In this document: one piece after another, positions 21,116-34,440 of the stretch
Numbering within the stretch: position 1 is the first letter of the stretch
How the letters are laid out: every line of letters starts with the position of its first letter
NCBI GenBank assembly: GCA_015680685.1
Contig: MNCI01023893.1
Coordinates: 70,870 to 134,032 of the forward strand
Direction of reading: 5' to 3'
Origin: Gnetum montanum
Lineage: Eukaryota > Streptophyta > Gnetopsida > Gnetales > Gnetaceae
Length of the DNA: 63,163 nt
Notes under the pieces: model-generated
Databases searched by the model: none
What the model was told of the DNA's origin: nothing
The model's input: the letters and a program-made list of their open reading frames with translations, nothing else
Translations under genes and position numbers: made by a program

Positions 21116-23060
21116 CATGCGTAAATGTTAAAAAATAAAAATTTGGCTATTGCAAAAATGACATATTTCAACTTGTTTCACCTCAACTGTAGCAAACCAC
21201 ACAGAAGGAGAGTGCACCAAGAGGGACATTGTCATTGCCATTGGTCATAGTTGACAACAAAATTCATAGGTGCAAATAGCAATGATGGGTAGGGTATGTA
21301 CATTTCTACCCGTTTTTTTGAATTTTTATTTTTATTTTAGTATCCTAGGATTTTCTGCGACTCAATGTAAAGAAAAAAAATTTAAAAGAGGTTGCATATA
21401 ATAGTCTACACAACGTCTTGAACTTATTTGTTTGACTCTGCATGCCTCATGGCATTTAAAAATTGCATTGAAATGGTTGTTCAAATTTGTTACAATTAGT
21501 ATTTTTTTTTTTGCATGTATCATAGCTGTAGAGTAGAATTACTAGGAATGTAATACAACGTTAGTTAAATAGAGACTTCGAGTGAAATTTACCAACCAAC
21601 ATGGACTTTATAAGGGCATGTTTAGTAACGTGAGGCACTCAATGCCTAATCCATAGATTATAATGATTTTAAGAAAAATAGTGACAAATAGGATTCTATA
21701 TAATATGGACATCTACTAATCTTGCACTTCTCTTTTCTCTGGGTAATGATTCAGTTTATGTCTATGCATGGAAATGACTTTCTAGTGTGAAATGTGAAGT
21801 TTTGTGGTATGCATGTTAACCAAGTGCCATGATGGCATGATCTAAGTAGTGAGATCATATTTGCAAAGAAAATAATGATTATATTTTAACTTTTAACTTT
21901 TGTTTTTGAAATATGAATTCTCAAAAGAGTCTTGGATGCTTCTTATGAAGCAATGAGGGATTATTTATTTGGCTTTATTTATTGGAGTATTTTGGAATAA
22001 TAGAGTTTCATGAGCAGTGTTAATAATAAATCCAACATTTAGAAAACCTCAATTAGGTCTCATTTTAACATAGAAGGTAATTGGCAAATGAAATATGTAC
22101 TAATTCTAAATCTATTGTACCTTTTTATTTAGAAATTTAAGTTGCATGCTCAAATTGCATTATAGGCCTAATGAATTGGATTTTCTAAGAGGACTTTAAC
22201 AATTGCTTTATTATTATTATTATCATTATTATTTTTAAATCATCTCTAGGTAATCCATCTTTAGCCTATATTTTTAGGTTCTAAACTATACGTTTTAACA
22301 TGCTAGAATTCAGTATAGTAGCCCTAGTAAATGAAGATGGTGGCTTTAGCAACATTTCTTTCATTTTTCCTATGACATAGTCAGACTATTAATGATAATT
22401 CCTCTCATGACTATAGTTACTATTGTGAGCTATTGGATCACATTTGATATTATAATGTAAAGTTTTGATTTCATGTTCTAAACTACTCTTTAACCACAAA
22501 TTTTAGCTTCCTTTTCTTATAATAGTTTAAAAAATAATAGTGATGTTATACTTCCTTTTCTTACCATGAACTTGAAATAAAAAGTTCATATAAAGATTTA
22601 ACTTCATCTTAAACTTATAGCTTTGCATTGTTGGATGTCTCTCATCACATCACATCATATCTCTTACAATACAAATTCATACTTGAATAGAATCTCATAA
22701 GGTTCTACATGATGGTTGTCTTGCAATCTATAACATAGTAATGAGCTGCTTGGATTAAAACCAAACAATTTATGCTTTTGAGTAGTTGAAACTAGATCAG
22801 AAACTTGATGCAAGTCTTTTCATCTAAACTTATTATTGTGTAAGCTTTATTTGTGCTTGTCACAAGTCTTGAATTGTGAAGACTTAAATCATAGGAGCTG
22901 AACTAATTGTTGGAATTTTTACAAAAAACATAATTATGTTATTTGTAATGAAGTTGTTATCTTATTTTATATTAATTTATGTTATTTTCAATTGCTTATT
23001 TATATTCCACTAATTGAGATTGTTCCAAAAGTTTTAATTCATTAAGTAGGAGTATTTCAA
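21116..23060. other. AT-rich region, no gene seen
   Basis: Nearly 2 kb without a supportable gene. It holds a short ATT microsatellite near 22209-22234 and several poly-T runs. It separates array D from the second reading frame of the left arm. Confidence 0.4.
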
Positions 23061-23061
23061 G

Positions 23062-25020
23062 ATGGCTAGTGGTACTAAGTACATTGAAGAAATAGAAAAG
23101 TTGGACTTATATGCTAACTGGTTAGTAAATTTTAATAGGTTAATGAGTGTTAAAAAATTGTTATTAAAAAGAATTTTTATGTATGGTTAAGATATTGGTA
23201 GGTTAGAGCATATTTAATTGGAATGATGGGAAGCTACTAGTTTCTCTTGGAAAGCTAAGTTTGAGTGTAGGCATAGTTATGATTTTGTTCATTTACTAGT
23301 TTGTTTTTAGTATTAAACATATGATAATGATACATAAGCACACATTTCATTGGATATTTAATGTTTTCAACAATGTCCAAGGATCTAATGTGTTCTCACT
23401 AAGTTATGTATGAAAGGGTTATGGTAATGGCTATGTTGATAACTTTGATATAATTCTTTCCTATAAACAAGAATATTCAAGAATCTAGTGTGTTCTCATT
23501 AAAGTTATGCATCAAAGGATTAACATAATGGATAGGCTAAAAAATTTGATAGATATTTCTTTTTTAGATAATTTTTAAGTTTTTTTAATTTTTAATGCTT
23601 TGCATTTTATCTTCATAGAGAAGTAGTTCATAGGCAAACAACTAAAGACAAATTACAAAACTGCAACAACAAGAGGGAAGGAGCCATACATAGGATCACT
23701 AGTAGCTTGGTTTTCAAGCTATTGCACAAGACACTCAAAGAGTGTAGGAAAAGTTTCATTGGAAATGAGAGCATGAAACACAAGAGAACATCAATGTTGG
23801 GAGGTGCAATTCAGATAAGCCTTAATACAAAGTCCTAAGGACTTTAGTGCATTACTATATCTAGTATGGCTAGAGATGCATGCCAAGGTAAGTCAACATC
23901 ACCTTGGACTCATCATGAGTGGTGAGATTAAATATTATGAGAGGAGGCATGTCACTTTTATGTGTCACATGTTCAAGGTGTAGCATAATCTATGGCTGTA
24001 TGCATAGGTGATTCTAGGTTTCCATTAATAAAGAGGATCTTGGGGGATACACTTGACATGACTATCAGTACTCCTAGGAAATTTTTCATTGTTGCATCTT
24101 TAGATAAAAAAACACAGTTGCCTACCATGGTTCCTAAGGTGGAGTCAAATGAGGCTAGTTGGCCTTGTAAGAACTTCTCCTCTAAATCAAGTGTTATTAT
24201 GAGGACTATTCACACTTATCTCCTTGTTATCACTCATCACATGCATGTGCTATCTTTTACATTGATGGTCTTGATTGATTTGGAGGGAGATTATTCACTA
24301 ACCTACCCCCACATTTTACTTAGGAGGATGAAAATCCTTACTAGGGATGCAATGACAATTCCATTTCCATCGATCGCATCTGCTCTTTTTAGACATTCAT
24401 AGATTCCACCTCTTGATCATAATACAAAGCTGATCATGATACAAAGTTGGTGTAGGTGTTCAATGAGGACTAGTTGCCTCATTTAGGATGTGCATTTTAT
24501 TCTCAACAAGTTCCTAAGACTCATTTTAATGAGTTAGTTTGGCTTTTTGATCCTCAAGTAGTAGAGGATTGTGGTAAGGTTGTATGGGATGAGTACTATG
24601 GTGAGGGTGATCAACCTCATGCTACCCCTGTTCATTCATTGTAGTAGTAGCAATTTGGAGATGGGGTTGCCATATTTCAATACTTGGAGGCAATGGAGGC
24701 TAGGATAAAAACATGCATAGATTGTATTTCTATGAGGATTAATTCATTTGAGCCTCAGATGCATTGACGTTTTTGCCATGTGAAGAGGAGACTAACTCGT
24801 ATTGTCATCAATAATGCAAGAGTAGCTAAATATTCATTTTTGTAATTGATGACATTGCATAGATACAATGCTTCAGGGGAGTTGGTGGATGACATTATTA
24901 ATCCTAAGTTAAGGGACATGGCCCCACCTAAGGACACAACAAATGTAGGACCATCAAAGTTCATAGAAGAGGTAGGATCATCAGATATGGCTCAAATGGT
25001 AGATAACCCTACTAAGTAGG
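23062..25020 (+). pseudogene. TE-associated reading frame, left arm (unknown, gag-like or plant-transposon-protein-like)
   Basis: I do not recognise the family with certainty. A possible start is MASGTKYIEEIEKLDLY at 23062. The best conserved part (about 24185-24400) reads LLVITHHMHVLSF, then MVLIDLEGDYSLTYPHI and a PFPS-ASALFRH end. A later part (24690-25010) reads MEARIKTCIDCISMRI and then a KRRL block. Both parts recur on the minus strand at 26208-25999 and 25752-25441, with changes that keep residue character (LFRH, KYSF, ME-R). That supports past protein coding. The later segment looks like a coiled coil. Frames are broken. It lies downstream of tpase1 in the same direction, as its partner does after tpase2. 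Confidence 0.55.
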
Positions 25021-25430
25021 TTGATGACATTTTGATATTTTATGCTTGTGTAAATGTCTTGTGTTTGTGGTCTCCTCAAAAATTAACATATTACAAATAA
25101 TCTATATCATGTAGTCATTCTTTGACTTATCATTAAAAGTTTTAGTCAAGTATTGTCAATTATTTGTAGTAAATTAGTAACATTATAGGGAGAAACTTCA
25201 AAGATAACTTACTAAACTACTATTAAATGATCTCATTAATTAACAACATTTAACACAAAAATTGTGCATCTAATCATGGTTTTTATGATAAAGAAAGTGC
25301 CAGTAAGAGACCATGTACATACAAAAATATCAACAAAAAGCAATGTTAGAGTCAACTATGGCTATATACATATACATAAAAGTAATGGTCTAGCAAGATC
25401 CTGCTACATTATTATCCTGAACTTCATTTG
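25021..25430. other. Centre of the 22-kb inverted duplication
   Basis: The two arms meet here. Weak inverted similarity persists, for example TGTGGTCTCCTC on the left against ATGGTCTCTTAC on the opposite strand at the right. I see no perfect palindrome, hairpin or target duplication at the exact junction. No gene. Confidence 0.45.
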
Positions 25431-26880
25431 GAGCATTAGTCTACATAAAATCTATTCCTATGATAGTATCATCAACCTTGATGGCTAGTTTCTCCTCCAT
25501 CTTAGCTGTTCCTGATGGTCTTGCCTCTAAGTCATAAACTAGAGTGCCCAACCCAAACAATTTGAGGTTAGGAATGTCTTCCATAACCCCTAAATTGGAG
25601 GACCCTTGCAATAACCAAAAATTTTCAAATGAGTATTTACCTACTATTTGAACATTCATAGCTAGGTAGATAAGCCTCCTCTCCACCTTTTCAAAATGGT
25701 GATGCATGTTTGACTCCATGGCATCCATGCAAGAAATCAACCTATCCTCCATTACCTCTAAGTAGGCAAAAAGTGTTGCACCATCTTCAAACTATTGTTG
25801 TTACTAGTTAGGATGGATATGAGTAACCTGAATCTCATCAATCTACTCCTAAAACTCATTCCAATCAGCCTTACTACCATCTTCTAGGGTAAGTGGATCT
25901 AGGAGATAATTGAGATCATTAAGTCATGTCCTAGGGACATGCTAGGTGTAGAATGCATACACCAAATTTGGCAACTAATCTTCACCAAAAAATTGCACTT
26001 ATTTGTCATCCCCCTCAAGTTTAGGGATTTTCCAATGCCTGAAAAGAGCAGACACAGCTAATGGGAAAGGCACTACAGTAGTGTCTTTACTAATGATCTC
26101 CATTCTCCTAGTTATAACATGGGGATAGTTTAACAAATGTTCCTCCTCTAAATCTAGTAGGACCATTTCGATGAAGGACATCACATGAGTATGATGCGTG
26201 ATAGCCAAGAGGTTTGTGTGAATTACCTTGATAAGAACTCTCTATAATAGGGTGAAGTTCCTATAAGGTCATCTTATCTCATTAGTCTCCATCTCAAGAA
26301 CCTTTCTCAATAGCTATGTTTTTTTCTCTGAAGTAGTACTCACAAAATACTCCCTCTATGGACCAATTGACATGTTAAGTACCTACTCCATGATACGCTC
26401 TATTAGTGTATAAGCAAAATTAGCAATCTTGACCACCTTCAAAATAGTGATCCTCAATGATGTGCCACATAAAACTAATGGGCCTCCTCCTCATAATAAT
26501 CAAGACCTTTGATGATGATGAATTCAAGACATCATTGAATAAGCTTGTTAAGCATCTTTGGTCAAATAAGTTGCATCAAGGACCAAAAGTTCCTTAGACT
26601 CTACAAGGGGCTGATTTGAGTTTCACCTCCCTTCATTGTCACTTCTCTTCTACTACGCTCCTATGTGCATGGTAATCTTCCTCCTACTATGGTATTATTC
26701 TATGAAACAGCTTGAGAGCCTCCATGATATCTTCCCTATGTTTTTTTTCTCTCTTCTACCTTTTGGACTCTACTAGATCTCCTCCTAGTATCTCTACTTG
26801 TGATGCTTGTGATGATGTTCCTCTTTGAGAGCAAAAAAATATACTATAGCACAACTTTTAATAATTACATCATTGTTGGC
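25430..26880 (-). pseudogene. TE-associated reading frame, right arm
   Basis: Minus-strand counterpart of the left-arm frame at 23062-25020. The segment 26208-25999 reads AITHHTHVMSFIEMVLLDLE, then LNYPHVITRRMEII and VPFPLAVSALFRHWKIPKL. The segment 25752-25441 reads MEDRLISCMDAMESNMHHHF, then KVERRL and KYSFENF, with an acidic tail (IKVDDTIIGIDF). Between them the frame is interrupted. The pattern of a conserved block followed by a coiled-coil-like tail is seen in Gag-like and plant-transposon ORFs, but I cannot name a domain. Similarity to the left arm can be followed outward to about 26880. Confidence 0.55.
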
Positions 26881-27904
26881 CACCCATAACTAAATATAGA
26901 CATTTAGAAGTTTAAGCATTGTAAAAATCACATCTCCTTTTGTTGTTTAATAGTACCACGTTACTTTTTCAAGGTTAACCATTACACTAGTTTATGACCT
27001 ATATATTGTGTAATTCAATGGTTCAATCCCAATCCTAATTGTGTACTCTTTGTTTAGCTTTTGGATCACTTCAAAACCACTGTATTATATACATCTATAT
27101 ACACCACTTACCACAGACATTAATTACTTAGGAGAAAAAGTAACTTATAAGTAACTAGCAATAGAAATATGCACTTGATGTATTTTGAAAATGAATATTT
27201 GACTCCATTAAAACATTCTAAGAAGAGGGCTTCAATTAAAAACACATCACATAGAAGCTGACTATTAATACTTCACTTCTCTATGAAGATGTGAATTAAA
27301 ATAATGTCTATAGAATTACAAAGGAAAAATGCAAGCCACAAATATTCTAATGCTTTATTCCTATATTCATAATCATGGCTTACAAAACCATGTAGGTGCA
27401 CACATCTTATTAATATAAAAATAGTGCAAAATATATAAGAAACATTCACATGACTTAGGTTTGGGGAATTTTCTTTGAGAATTAGAATGTGGGATATTGG
27501 AAAATATAACTCAAATCACCAATGAACAACATGCTTCTCAATAGCAAGTTGTAAGGGGGATGCATGCTACATAGTTTTCAATTTCTGTTCATGATGTTTT
27601 TTTTTCTTTTTTGAAAAGCAATAAAGATAATTTGGAGTTGAAACTTGAAGAAAAGCAAATATTAATTGTTCATATATAGTTTACGGGATTAATAATTTTT
27701 TAAGTCTCCACTTGATGTTTTTGTACATTCATATGACATATAATGCATGTCTAATTTAAAAGAATTCTACATTGAAATATTTTCTCATTCTTGGTTTTGT
27801 GTTATTATTTTCCTTGTCTCTTAGGTAAAAGAATGTATTATATTATCAATTTAACAATCATCGAATTCTAATGATAATGTTTTTGCATGAAGGTGAGAAA
27901 TTCT
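26881..27904. other. AT-rich region, no gene seen
   Basis: About 1 kb between the right-arm reading frame and the foldback element. I see no coding region and no clear match to the left arm. Confidence 0.35.
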
Positions 27905-28640
27905 ATCATTTGAATACTTTTTTAGTCTCTTAGGTCTCATGGACATAAGTTATCATATGATATGTGGGAGCATTAGCTTCGGAAAGTAGTATAGTGTTAT
28001 CAACAATTTTGTTCAATATGAAAGTTTTGTTTGAAGTAAGGTGAGGCAAAAATGATTGAATGTGAAAGAGAAGGAAAAACATTAAAAAATATTTATGAAA
28101 AAAAAAAGTTATTTATCATAAATTCACCTAGACAAGGGAAAACAAACCAAAATAGAATCTACCATACATTCATAATGCCCATTTTGCATCAAACATGACC
28201 ATGTTGATTAAACTTAATGAATGGTTTTTGTGGTAATTGAGAACACAGTAAATATACCAATACTAGAACCATTAGAATAGGATAGAATTAAAATTTTAAA
28301 CCAACCAAACATTCAAATCCATTTATTTAGTAGTAAAACACACAACCAGAAAAAATTTAAATATTTTATGGTAACTCTACATTATTGTAGCTAGAAACCA
28401 CAAAATAATGAAAACACAACCATGGCCAAACTAAAGTATAATAAATAATCATAGACTATTGTAGAAAATCCTAGCATATAAAAAGCATCGAAACTATGAT
28501 AGAAACAATGTTACATTACTTTGAATTAAAATTTAATTGTAGTTTGAAATTTAGAGAAAATTTAAAATAGGTACAACACTATGAGACATAGGTATCTCAT
28601 AGTCTTCAAAATTTACACTTGTTGATTAAATTGGAACTAT
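27905..28640 (+). repeat. Left inverted arm of the foldback element
   Basis: Reverse complement of 30490-31235. Both ends and many internal words match. Short indels and substitutions show long decay. Confidence 0.88.
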
Positions 28641-30330
28641 GGGACCTTGCTACCAGATGATTCTCTACATTCTGGAAGCCAAAATCTCTAAATAATTATT
28701 TCCTACTAGAAGGTTTGGATGCCTTCTAGTTGATCTTTTGCCTTTCGAATGATCCTCTACCTAATGGTAGCCTTAAACACTAAGAAATTATTTTCTTCTA
28801 GAAGGTATGAATGCCTTTAGTTGGAACTATGAGAGGTTGCTAGTCACAGTGCCTTGTAGTTTACATAGTACTTGCTACCAAATGATCCTCTTCCTTCAAG
28901 GAGTCATAAACTCCAACCAAGTGTTCTATTCCGAAAGGTCAGAATGACTTTTGGATGATCTTAAGCCTTTTATATGATCCTTTATCTTCTAGTAGCCTTA
29001 ATCTCCAAGCAATTGTTCCCTTTTAGAAGGTTTAAATACCTACTAGTTTGGACTATGGAAGGGTTATAATCACATAATTTATGTAGTACTTGCCACCAGA
29101 TTATTCTCTACCTTCCAAATGTCACAAACTCGAAGCAATTATTCCCTACCAAAAGGTCTAAATGCCTTTTTGATGACCCTCTACCTACCAATAGTCTTAA
29201 ACTCAAAGAAATTATTCCTTTTTGAAAGGCCTAAATGCCTTATTATTAGGACTGAAAAAGGATGCTAGTTGCACTTCCTTGCAGTTTACCTAGACCTTAC
29301 TACCGAGTGACCCTCTACCTTCTAGAAGTCACAATCTCTAACCCATGATTTTATTCCAATAGGTCTGAATAGCTTTAGGTTGATCTTCAACCTTCTAGAT
29401 CACCCTCTACCTTCTCGTAGCCTCAAAATCCAAGTAGTTGTTCCCTTCTAGAAGGTTTAATTGCCTACCAATTGGGATTGTGGGAGGGTGTTAGTCAACT
29501 GTCTCGTAGTTTACATAGTACCTACTACTGGATGATCCTTTGCCTTTTGGAAGCCACAAACTTAGTGTAATAATTTTGTAATAGAATATTTGAATGCCTT
29601 TTGGATGACCCTTTTCCTATCAGTAGCCTTAAACTCTTAGCATTTATTTTCTTTTAGAAGGTCTAAATGCCTTTCAGTTGGAACTATGGAAGGATGCTAG
29701 TTGTACTTTCTCATAGTGTACCTAGACCTTACTACTGGATGATCCTTTTCCTTTCAAAAGCCACAAACTCCAACAAATGATTACCTTCCAGTAGGTATGA
29801 ATGACTTTTAGTTGACCCTCTACCTATTGATATCCTTAAACTCCAAGCAATTTTTCCCTTTTGAAAGGTTTAAATGCCTACTGGCTAGAACTACGGATGG
29901 GTGCTAATTGCACTACCTCACAATTTATGTAGTACTTACTACTAAATGACACTCTACTTTCCAGAAGCCACAAAATCCATATAATTATTTCCTACAAAAG
30001 GATTTGACTGCCTTCTAAATGATCTTCTACCTTCTAGATGATCCTCTACCTTCTAGTAGCTTCAAACTTTGGGAAATTTTTCCCTTCTAGAAGGTTTGGA
30101 TGACTTTCAATTGGGATGGTAGGAGGGTGCTAGTTATAGTACCTTGCAATTTACCTAGGCTTTGCTACTAGATGACCTTCTACCTTTCGGAAGCCAAAAA
30201 CTCAGAGAAATTATTTCCTACTAGAAGGTCTGGTAGCCTTTCAATAGGGACTACGAGAGGATGATAGTTACACTTCCTCACAATTTACCTAGACCTTACT
30301 GTTGGATGACCCTATGCATTCTGAAATCCA
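28640..30330. repeat. Satellite array B, units of about 130 and 205-230 bp
   Basis: The marker TAGTTTACCTAGACC or a variant recurs near 28858, 29063, 29281, 29505, 29716, 29919, 30149 and 30281. Units contain CCTTCTAGAAGG-type palindromes, CAAGCAATTATTCCC and GACTATGGGAGGGTGCTAGT. The longer units hold a second copy of the GATGATCCTCTACCTTCTAG segment. Same family and strand as array C. Confidence 0.9.
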
Positions 30331-30337
30331 TAGAGTT

Positions 30338-30441
30338 GAAAACAATGCATCAAAGTGTGACTCACATTTCTCTCACAATCTAAAAACTAGAAAATAGTGC
30401 ATCAAATTGTGACTCACATTCCTCTTGCAAGTTGAAGTAGA
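30338..30441. repeat. Tandem duplication, 52-bp period
   Basis: GAAAACAATGCATCAAAGTG at 30338 recurs as GAAAATAGTGCATCAAATTG at 30390. Both are followed by TGACTCACATT. It lies between array B and the right foldback arm. Confidence 0.8.
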
Positions 30442-30489
30442 GACATGTAAAACACAATGTTTGATAACTATGATTCGCATATTTCCTCT

Positions 30490-31235
30490 AGGAGTAAGGT
30501 TCCATAGTTTCAATTTAATCAATGAGTGCAAATTTTGAAGATTGCGAGATACCTACATCTCATAGTGTTGCACCTATTTTAAATTTACTTTGAAGCTCAG
30601 ATGATAATTAAATTTTGATTCACAATAATGTAGCATTATTTCTATCACAGTTTCAATGCTTTTTAATATGGTATGATTTTTTGTAATAGTCTACGATGAT
30701 TTATTATACTTTAGTTTGGCCATTGTTGTATTTTCTTTCTTTCATGATTTCTAGCTACAATAGTGTAGAATTACCATAAAATCTTTAACTTTTTTCTGGT
30801 TTTCTATTTTACTATTGAATAAATGAATTTGAATATTTGGCTATTTTTGGATTTTAGTTCTATCTTGTTTTGACAGTTCAGTATTAGTAGATTTAGTGTG
30901 TTATCAATTAGCACAAAAACCATTCATCAAGTTTAATCAACATGGTCATGTTTGATGTGAAAATGGCATTCTCAATGTATGCTAGATTTTATTTTGGTTT
31001 TTTTCTCATGTCTAGGAAAATTTATGATAAGTAACTTGTATTTCATAAATGCTTTTCATATGTTTTTCCTCCTTTTTAATGTTCAATCATTACTGCCTTA
31101 CCTTACATGAAACATGACTTTCATATTGAACAAAATTGTTGATAATACTACACTCTTTTCTGAAGGCAATGCTCCCAAATATCATATGATAACTTATGTC
31201 CATGAGATCTAAGAGATTGAAAAACTATTCACATT
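30490..31235 (-). repeat. Right inverted arm of the foldback element
   Basis: Reverse complement of 27905-28640. Its outer end joins the transposase remnant tpase2. Confidence 0.88.
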
Positions 31236-33160
31236 AGTTAATGTGTTGTTATGCATGGGGAACATCACAAAATGATTTAGCCCATATTCCTTTAAACAAA
31301 TGATTAAAGATAAAAATAAGTATTAAACAAATGGAACAAGATTCTATGACTATGAATATGAACTTTTATGTAATGATAATAACTTCTCGAAACTCACTAA
31401 ATTTGTCTCCATTTAACCACTATTATTTTAGTATTTAATGAATTTTGAGTTCTCTTGAAACCTATCAATAAATTTGTTTATTGCCACAACATCTACAAAA
31501 TTTTTGCATTCATTCATAATATGATTAAGATGATCCTCCATTGTTTTTCTCTAATTGGAATCTCTAACTTTGATTGCCAAGTTCTTTCTCCATGCCCTCA
31601 AAGACATGCCAAATGCATAAAAAATTTTTTATCAAAAAAATACCTCATAAATTATCAAATTTTACCACATGTTATGATATCTCAAACCAAGGTATCATGA
31701 TTTCAAGAATGTTTTCAAATGCCTTAAAATTTTCCTCATTGCATTCATATCTACCTTTGAGTCATCTAGCATGAAAGCATTTACTATCCAATTAGGCTTC
31801 TTAGCCTTACCTCTTCAATCGAGCTCTAAAATACAACCTCTTATATCAGTTTTAGTACACTATGAGGATATCACCCATGCAATTGGAAGTCCATTATAAT
31901 ATGAATCAAAATCCATCAACATATGAATATGAAACTACAAAGAGAACCACAATTTTGCAATTAGTTAATGTATAATTCTACTATGACATCAACAATTTTT
32001 AAAAATGAATAATATCACTCATTATGGAAACTTACACCATATTTGTTAGTGTTGAAAGTAGAATCCATTGCAAGGATACTACATTGAGATAGAACTATCA
32101 TATTTTTGAGCATCCAAGGTGATTGCAACTTGATGATCAATGGGACACCTTATTCTTAGTTCTCTTCCTTGTAGTAAAAGAAAAAATCACTGGTTGTTTG
32201 GTACCATAGTCGGGTACTAATTTTATCATGCTCACTTTTCTTGTAATTATGGGTTACATTTTTGCAAATATTGTAGATGTTTTTTTAATAAGAAAGATAT
32301 AAATTTTTATTGATATCCCAAGCTCTTGTCCTCCCTTAAAAGGATCTTTGATATACCTCTTATAAATAAGATTTATTGGTAATCCTTCTTTCCATAAACA
32401 CACTATATTTTGATGCATCTCACTCAAAATGTGTATGGATTGTGAGTTTCTTTTATCTTTCATGGGACCAAGAAAGCCATGACAATAGGCTCTTGATGTG
32501 TCAACATTATTCACTTATTTATATATAATACATGAAACATGATCAGCTCCTCTGATAGAGCAAACTATGAAATGACATTGACAACCAGTCTTTCTTCTGG
32601 TCTTATTTCTTTTTCTACATTCCCTAGGAGCTATCCCTATAGTAACATTTGGTCCATACTTGTAATGATAATTGATAAAAAAACATATTCAAACAAGGGT
32701 CGTAGTATCCTAAATTGTGAATATTTATATTATAAGACATTATTATATAAATATAAAATAGTAGTAAGTAACTTAGGTTATTTGACTTATGTAATGGTTT
32801 TCTCATGAGAGAGTCTCCTTTTCTCATTTTTGTTGATTTTTAGTTCTATAAAAAAATTTGCAAGGAAATAGCTCATTCTTCTATTTACACTCAATAAAAT
32901 CATCTACCCTTTCTCTATATATCCAAGAAAATTCATCATCATAGAAATAAGACCATTGAATATCATCTTCTAACAAATGCCTTGTTGATAGATTTTGTAT
33001 TTATTATTGCCATGTAGTTTCCTAGAAACCAACATGCTCTCATCTTCTTCACATTCTTTAAAGATTTTACATAGTATAAATCCAACATATCTATATTTGA
33101 GATAACATATTCATCACTTACGCAAGATAACTTGATTGAAATAAGAGCAAGCAATGTACC
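31236..33160 (-). pseudogene. MULE-like transposase pseudogene, right arm (tpase2), truncated
   Basis: Minus-strand copy of the transposase read at 17020-18850. In order on the minus strand: QWSYFYDDEFSWIYRERVDD (about 32965-32905) followed by CKFFYRTKNQQKWEKETLS; the zinc-finger-like region (about 32600-32500); ATLAMDSTFNTNKYG (32068-32036); FDSYYNGLPIAWVIS (31919-31872); and WHV followed by RAWRKNLAIKV (about 31612-31575). Stops and frameshifts interrupt it. It ends near 31236 at the foldback arm, so the equivalent of the left copy's last kilobase, including the SWIM-like part, is missing. Upstream lie repeat E and array C, mirroring array A upstream of tpase1. Confidence 0.82.
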
Positions 33161-33879
33161 TTATTGGCAAACATAATTCTAAAAGGCTTACACAACATAC
33201 AATCCATTTAGCATAGTAAGATTAACTTTCAATGATAATTTCATTACTCATGTAATGTTCTTCACATCCTTTTTATGCTTTGTGTCATCTAGGCTACTAA
33301 AAATATGCACAAAATGATGTAATAAATTCAAAAATTATTCTAGAAATCTTACATAGCATATTACCAATTAGCAAAGATACATCTTCAAGCCCTTGACTTC
33401 TCAATGAAATATCTTTAGCAAGATTGACCTTCAATGACAATGTGATTATTAATGCATTGAGCAATGCTCTTCACTCCCTTGTCATGCTCTGCATCCTTCT
33501 AGTGGTTTCTTTGCACAAAATGAGGCATCAAATTGTTTGAGGTGGTTTTTATTTTTTACCTCATACCACACCATTTAGCGTTATATGTGTCATGTATAGA
33601 CTGTGATCCACATAGAACAATTTGAATCATAGTTTGTTGGAAAGGTTGTGAGGAACTACAAGTAGCACTATCCTACATTCTAGAAAGTGCAAGCTAATGA
33701 GAATAGTACTCTCATGCAATTCCAACTAGAAGATAGTCTGACCTTCTAGAAGGCCAAAAATGCTTGAAATTTACACCCACTAGAAGGCACGATACCTTTT
33801 GAAAGACTTTAGTACATGAACTATGAGAAGCTATGAGTAGCATTAGCTTGCACTCTCTATAGCATATAATAAAACCTTA
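33161..33879. other. Spacer upstream of tpase2, no gene seen
   Basis: Mostly AT-rich. Around 33640-33830 short stretches contain TTCTAGAAGG and GAAGGCACG words that look like stray, diverged array-type units. Confidence 0.4.
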
Positions 33880-34440
33880 ACGTATAACAACCAAAACTAA
33901 AATTAACACCTGAGGCACAATAACCTCTTGGGATAACAACACTTTTATTGTGAATGTAGTATTTAATTCAAAACGTTATGAATAGTCATTATATGATAGT
34001 TAAGTACGATGATTTAGAAATCTAAGTATGATATTATGAATCATAAAATTTTTCATGTTTGATAAATCAAATTCAAATAATCTAATGGATGTAGCTTTAG
34101 CCTCATGTTACCTATGATCTATTGCAAGAGGCTCTAGAGATATGGTTATTTATTAGAAGAGTACCAACTTTTTCTTACATGCATTTCACATCAGTACAGT
34201 AGGTTATATAAGAACTATAAATTAAGTTCATTACTGGTATGAAAACTTACTAAAAATGTATAATATCAAAAACTAAAAATTACAACCTGAGGTACAATAA
34301 TCTCTTGGGATACCATCACTTTTGTTGTAAATTTAGTAGTGAATTGGAAAATTTATGAATTTGCATTAAATGATAGTTAAGTATAATAACTTGGAAACGT
34401 AAGAAGGACATTAGGACTCATAAAAGTTTTAATGTTTAAT
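33880..34440. repeat. Partial tandem duplication E, about 377-bp period
   Basis: The block CCAAAACTAAAATTAACACC with CTCTTGGGATA and ATGATAGTTAAGTA, at about 33880-34060, recurs at about 34258-34440. The DNA between the two copies is not repeated. Confidence 0.8.

Larger units (their letters stand above)
27905..31235. mobile_element. Foldback element: 740-bp inverted arms around satellite array B
   Basis: The left arm (about 27905-28640) and right arm (about 30490-31235) are reverse complements of each other over their whole length. Left TCTCATGGACATAAGTTATC corresponds to the complement of right GATAACTTATGTCCATGAGA. The inner ends ATAGGTACAACACTATGAGA and TCTCATAGTGTTGCACCTAT pair as well. 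The core is array B. Long inverted repeats around internal tandem repeats are the layout of foldback elements. No transposase is seen inside. The right end abuts the truncated tpase2, so it inserted there or was part of the rearrangement. Confidence 0.85.
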
